DNA of 38,478 nt from the NCBI GenBank assembly GCA_032433595.1, contig JASWJB010000370.1:1-38478 (forward strand), given 5' to 3'. Under the pieces are notes generated by a model. The model made no database searches. It saw only the letters and a list, made by a program, of their open reading frames with translations, and was not told where the DNA came from. Positions 38,426 to 38,478 of the stretch are shown piece after piece (the stretch's first letter is position 1; each line of letters begins with the position of its first letter). The stretch comes from Conoideocrella luteorostrata. Taxonomy: Eukaryota > Ascomycota > Sordariomycetes > Hypocreales > Clavicipitaceae. A program made the translations under genes and the position numbers.

Positions 38426-38478
38426 AAGCGGCCCGGCGGGGGAGGCCCCGGGGGGGGGGGGCTGTGCGAGCGATCTAG
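38426..38478. other. GC-rich end of the window with a G-run
   Basis: CCCGGCGGGGGAGGCCCC and a run of about 13 G, then GCTGTGCGAGCGATCTAG. This is abrupt relative to the B array and looks like either an assembly edge or the start of a GC-rich repeat. Confidence 0.35.

Noticed and set aside
1..38478. Giant Starship-type element with a tyrosine-recombinase captain
   Set aside because: The mix of accessory genes would fit, but no DUF3435-type recombinase frame is present in the window.

Overview
The window looks like a piece of nuclear DNA from a filamentous ascomycete, probably a Sordariomycete of the order Hypocreales. The basis is short introns (about 47-82 nt) with GTRNGT-type donors and CTNAC/CTAAC branch sites, intron-split genes whose products match Pezizomycotina families (Cot-1/NDR kinase, SRPK-like kinase, FHA-kinase, HNH_2 protein, M43 peptidase, MFS monocarboxylate-type porter), and abundant decayed repeats. 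The genus is an inference that I cannot fix from sequence alone. The first base is the exact end of an inverted repeat and the last bases are a G-run, so both edges look like assembly breaks inside repeats.

Layout. 1-560: hairpin plus GC-rich satellite arm. 1.1-2.2 kb: secreted-protein pseudogene broken by a TGG-to-TAG stop and a 239-bp MITE. 2.8-4.3 kb: MFS porter. 4.6-6.5 kb (minus): M43 metallopeptidase spliced to a long tail of six similar four-cysteine modules. 6.5-10 kb: gene-poor, with a small ORF and a LINE reverse-transcriptase scrap. 10.0-10.4 kb: small secreted cysteine protein. 10.4-11.5 kb (minus): atypical kinase. 12.3-14.1 kb (minus): NDR/Cot-1 kinase. 14.1-15.8 kb: Tc1 scrap, satellite, hairpin and 77-bp repeats. 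16.1-17.5 kb (minus): SRPK-like kinase. 17.7-22.1 kb: a very large higher-order array of CTG/GAT trinucleotide runs punctuated by conserved cores. 22.15-23.55 kb: satellite ending in a long palindrome. 23.7-24.3 kb: ankyrin-gene fragment split by a second MITE. 24.5-25.8 kb (minus): HNH_2 protein. 26.7-28.35 kb (minus): nuclear-type low-complexity protein. 28.5-30.0 kb (plus): basic coiled-coil protein. 30.3-31.25 kb: dispersed repeats and AT-rich DNA. 31.3-33.1 kb (minus): FHA-kinase. 33.3-35.8 kb: satellite, 77-bp array, trinucleotide array, satellite. 36.25-37.3 kb (minus): NADAR-type pseudogene. 37.4-38.43 kb: third 77-bp array.

How it fits together. This reads as an accessory, repeat-rich compartment. 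Four protein kinases of four different classes, two secreted-protein genes, a secreted protease and two family-of-unknown-function nuclear proteins sit between non-coding arrays that recur in the same order. The repeats fall into a few interlocked families: A/D (about 150-190-bp satellite, GC-rich at one end), the 71-89-bp hairpins that terminate D, B (77-bp units carrying a 10-bp palindrome and a match to the RNA polymerase III B-box) and C (trinucleotide higher-order repeat). They recur as A-B-C-A and A-D-hairpin strings, which suggests a composite repeat rather than independent microsatellites. Decay of the pseudogenes by TGG-to-TAG changes is what repeat-induced point mutation or simple relaxed selection would give.

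Most notable candidates: the M43 peptidase with repeated C-x10-C-x4-C-x11-C modules, the composite B-C-A non-coding element, the head-to-head D palindrome, and the MITE family with 5-bp target duplications found in two coding sequences.
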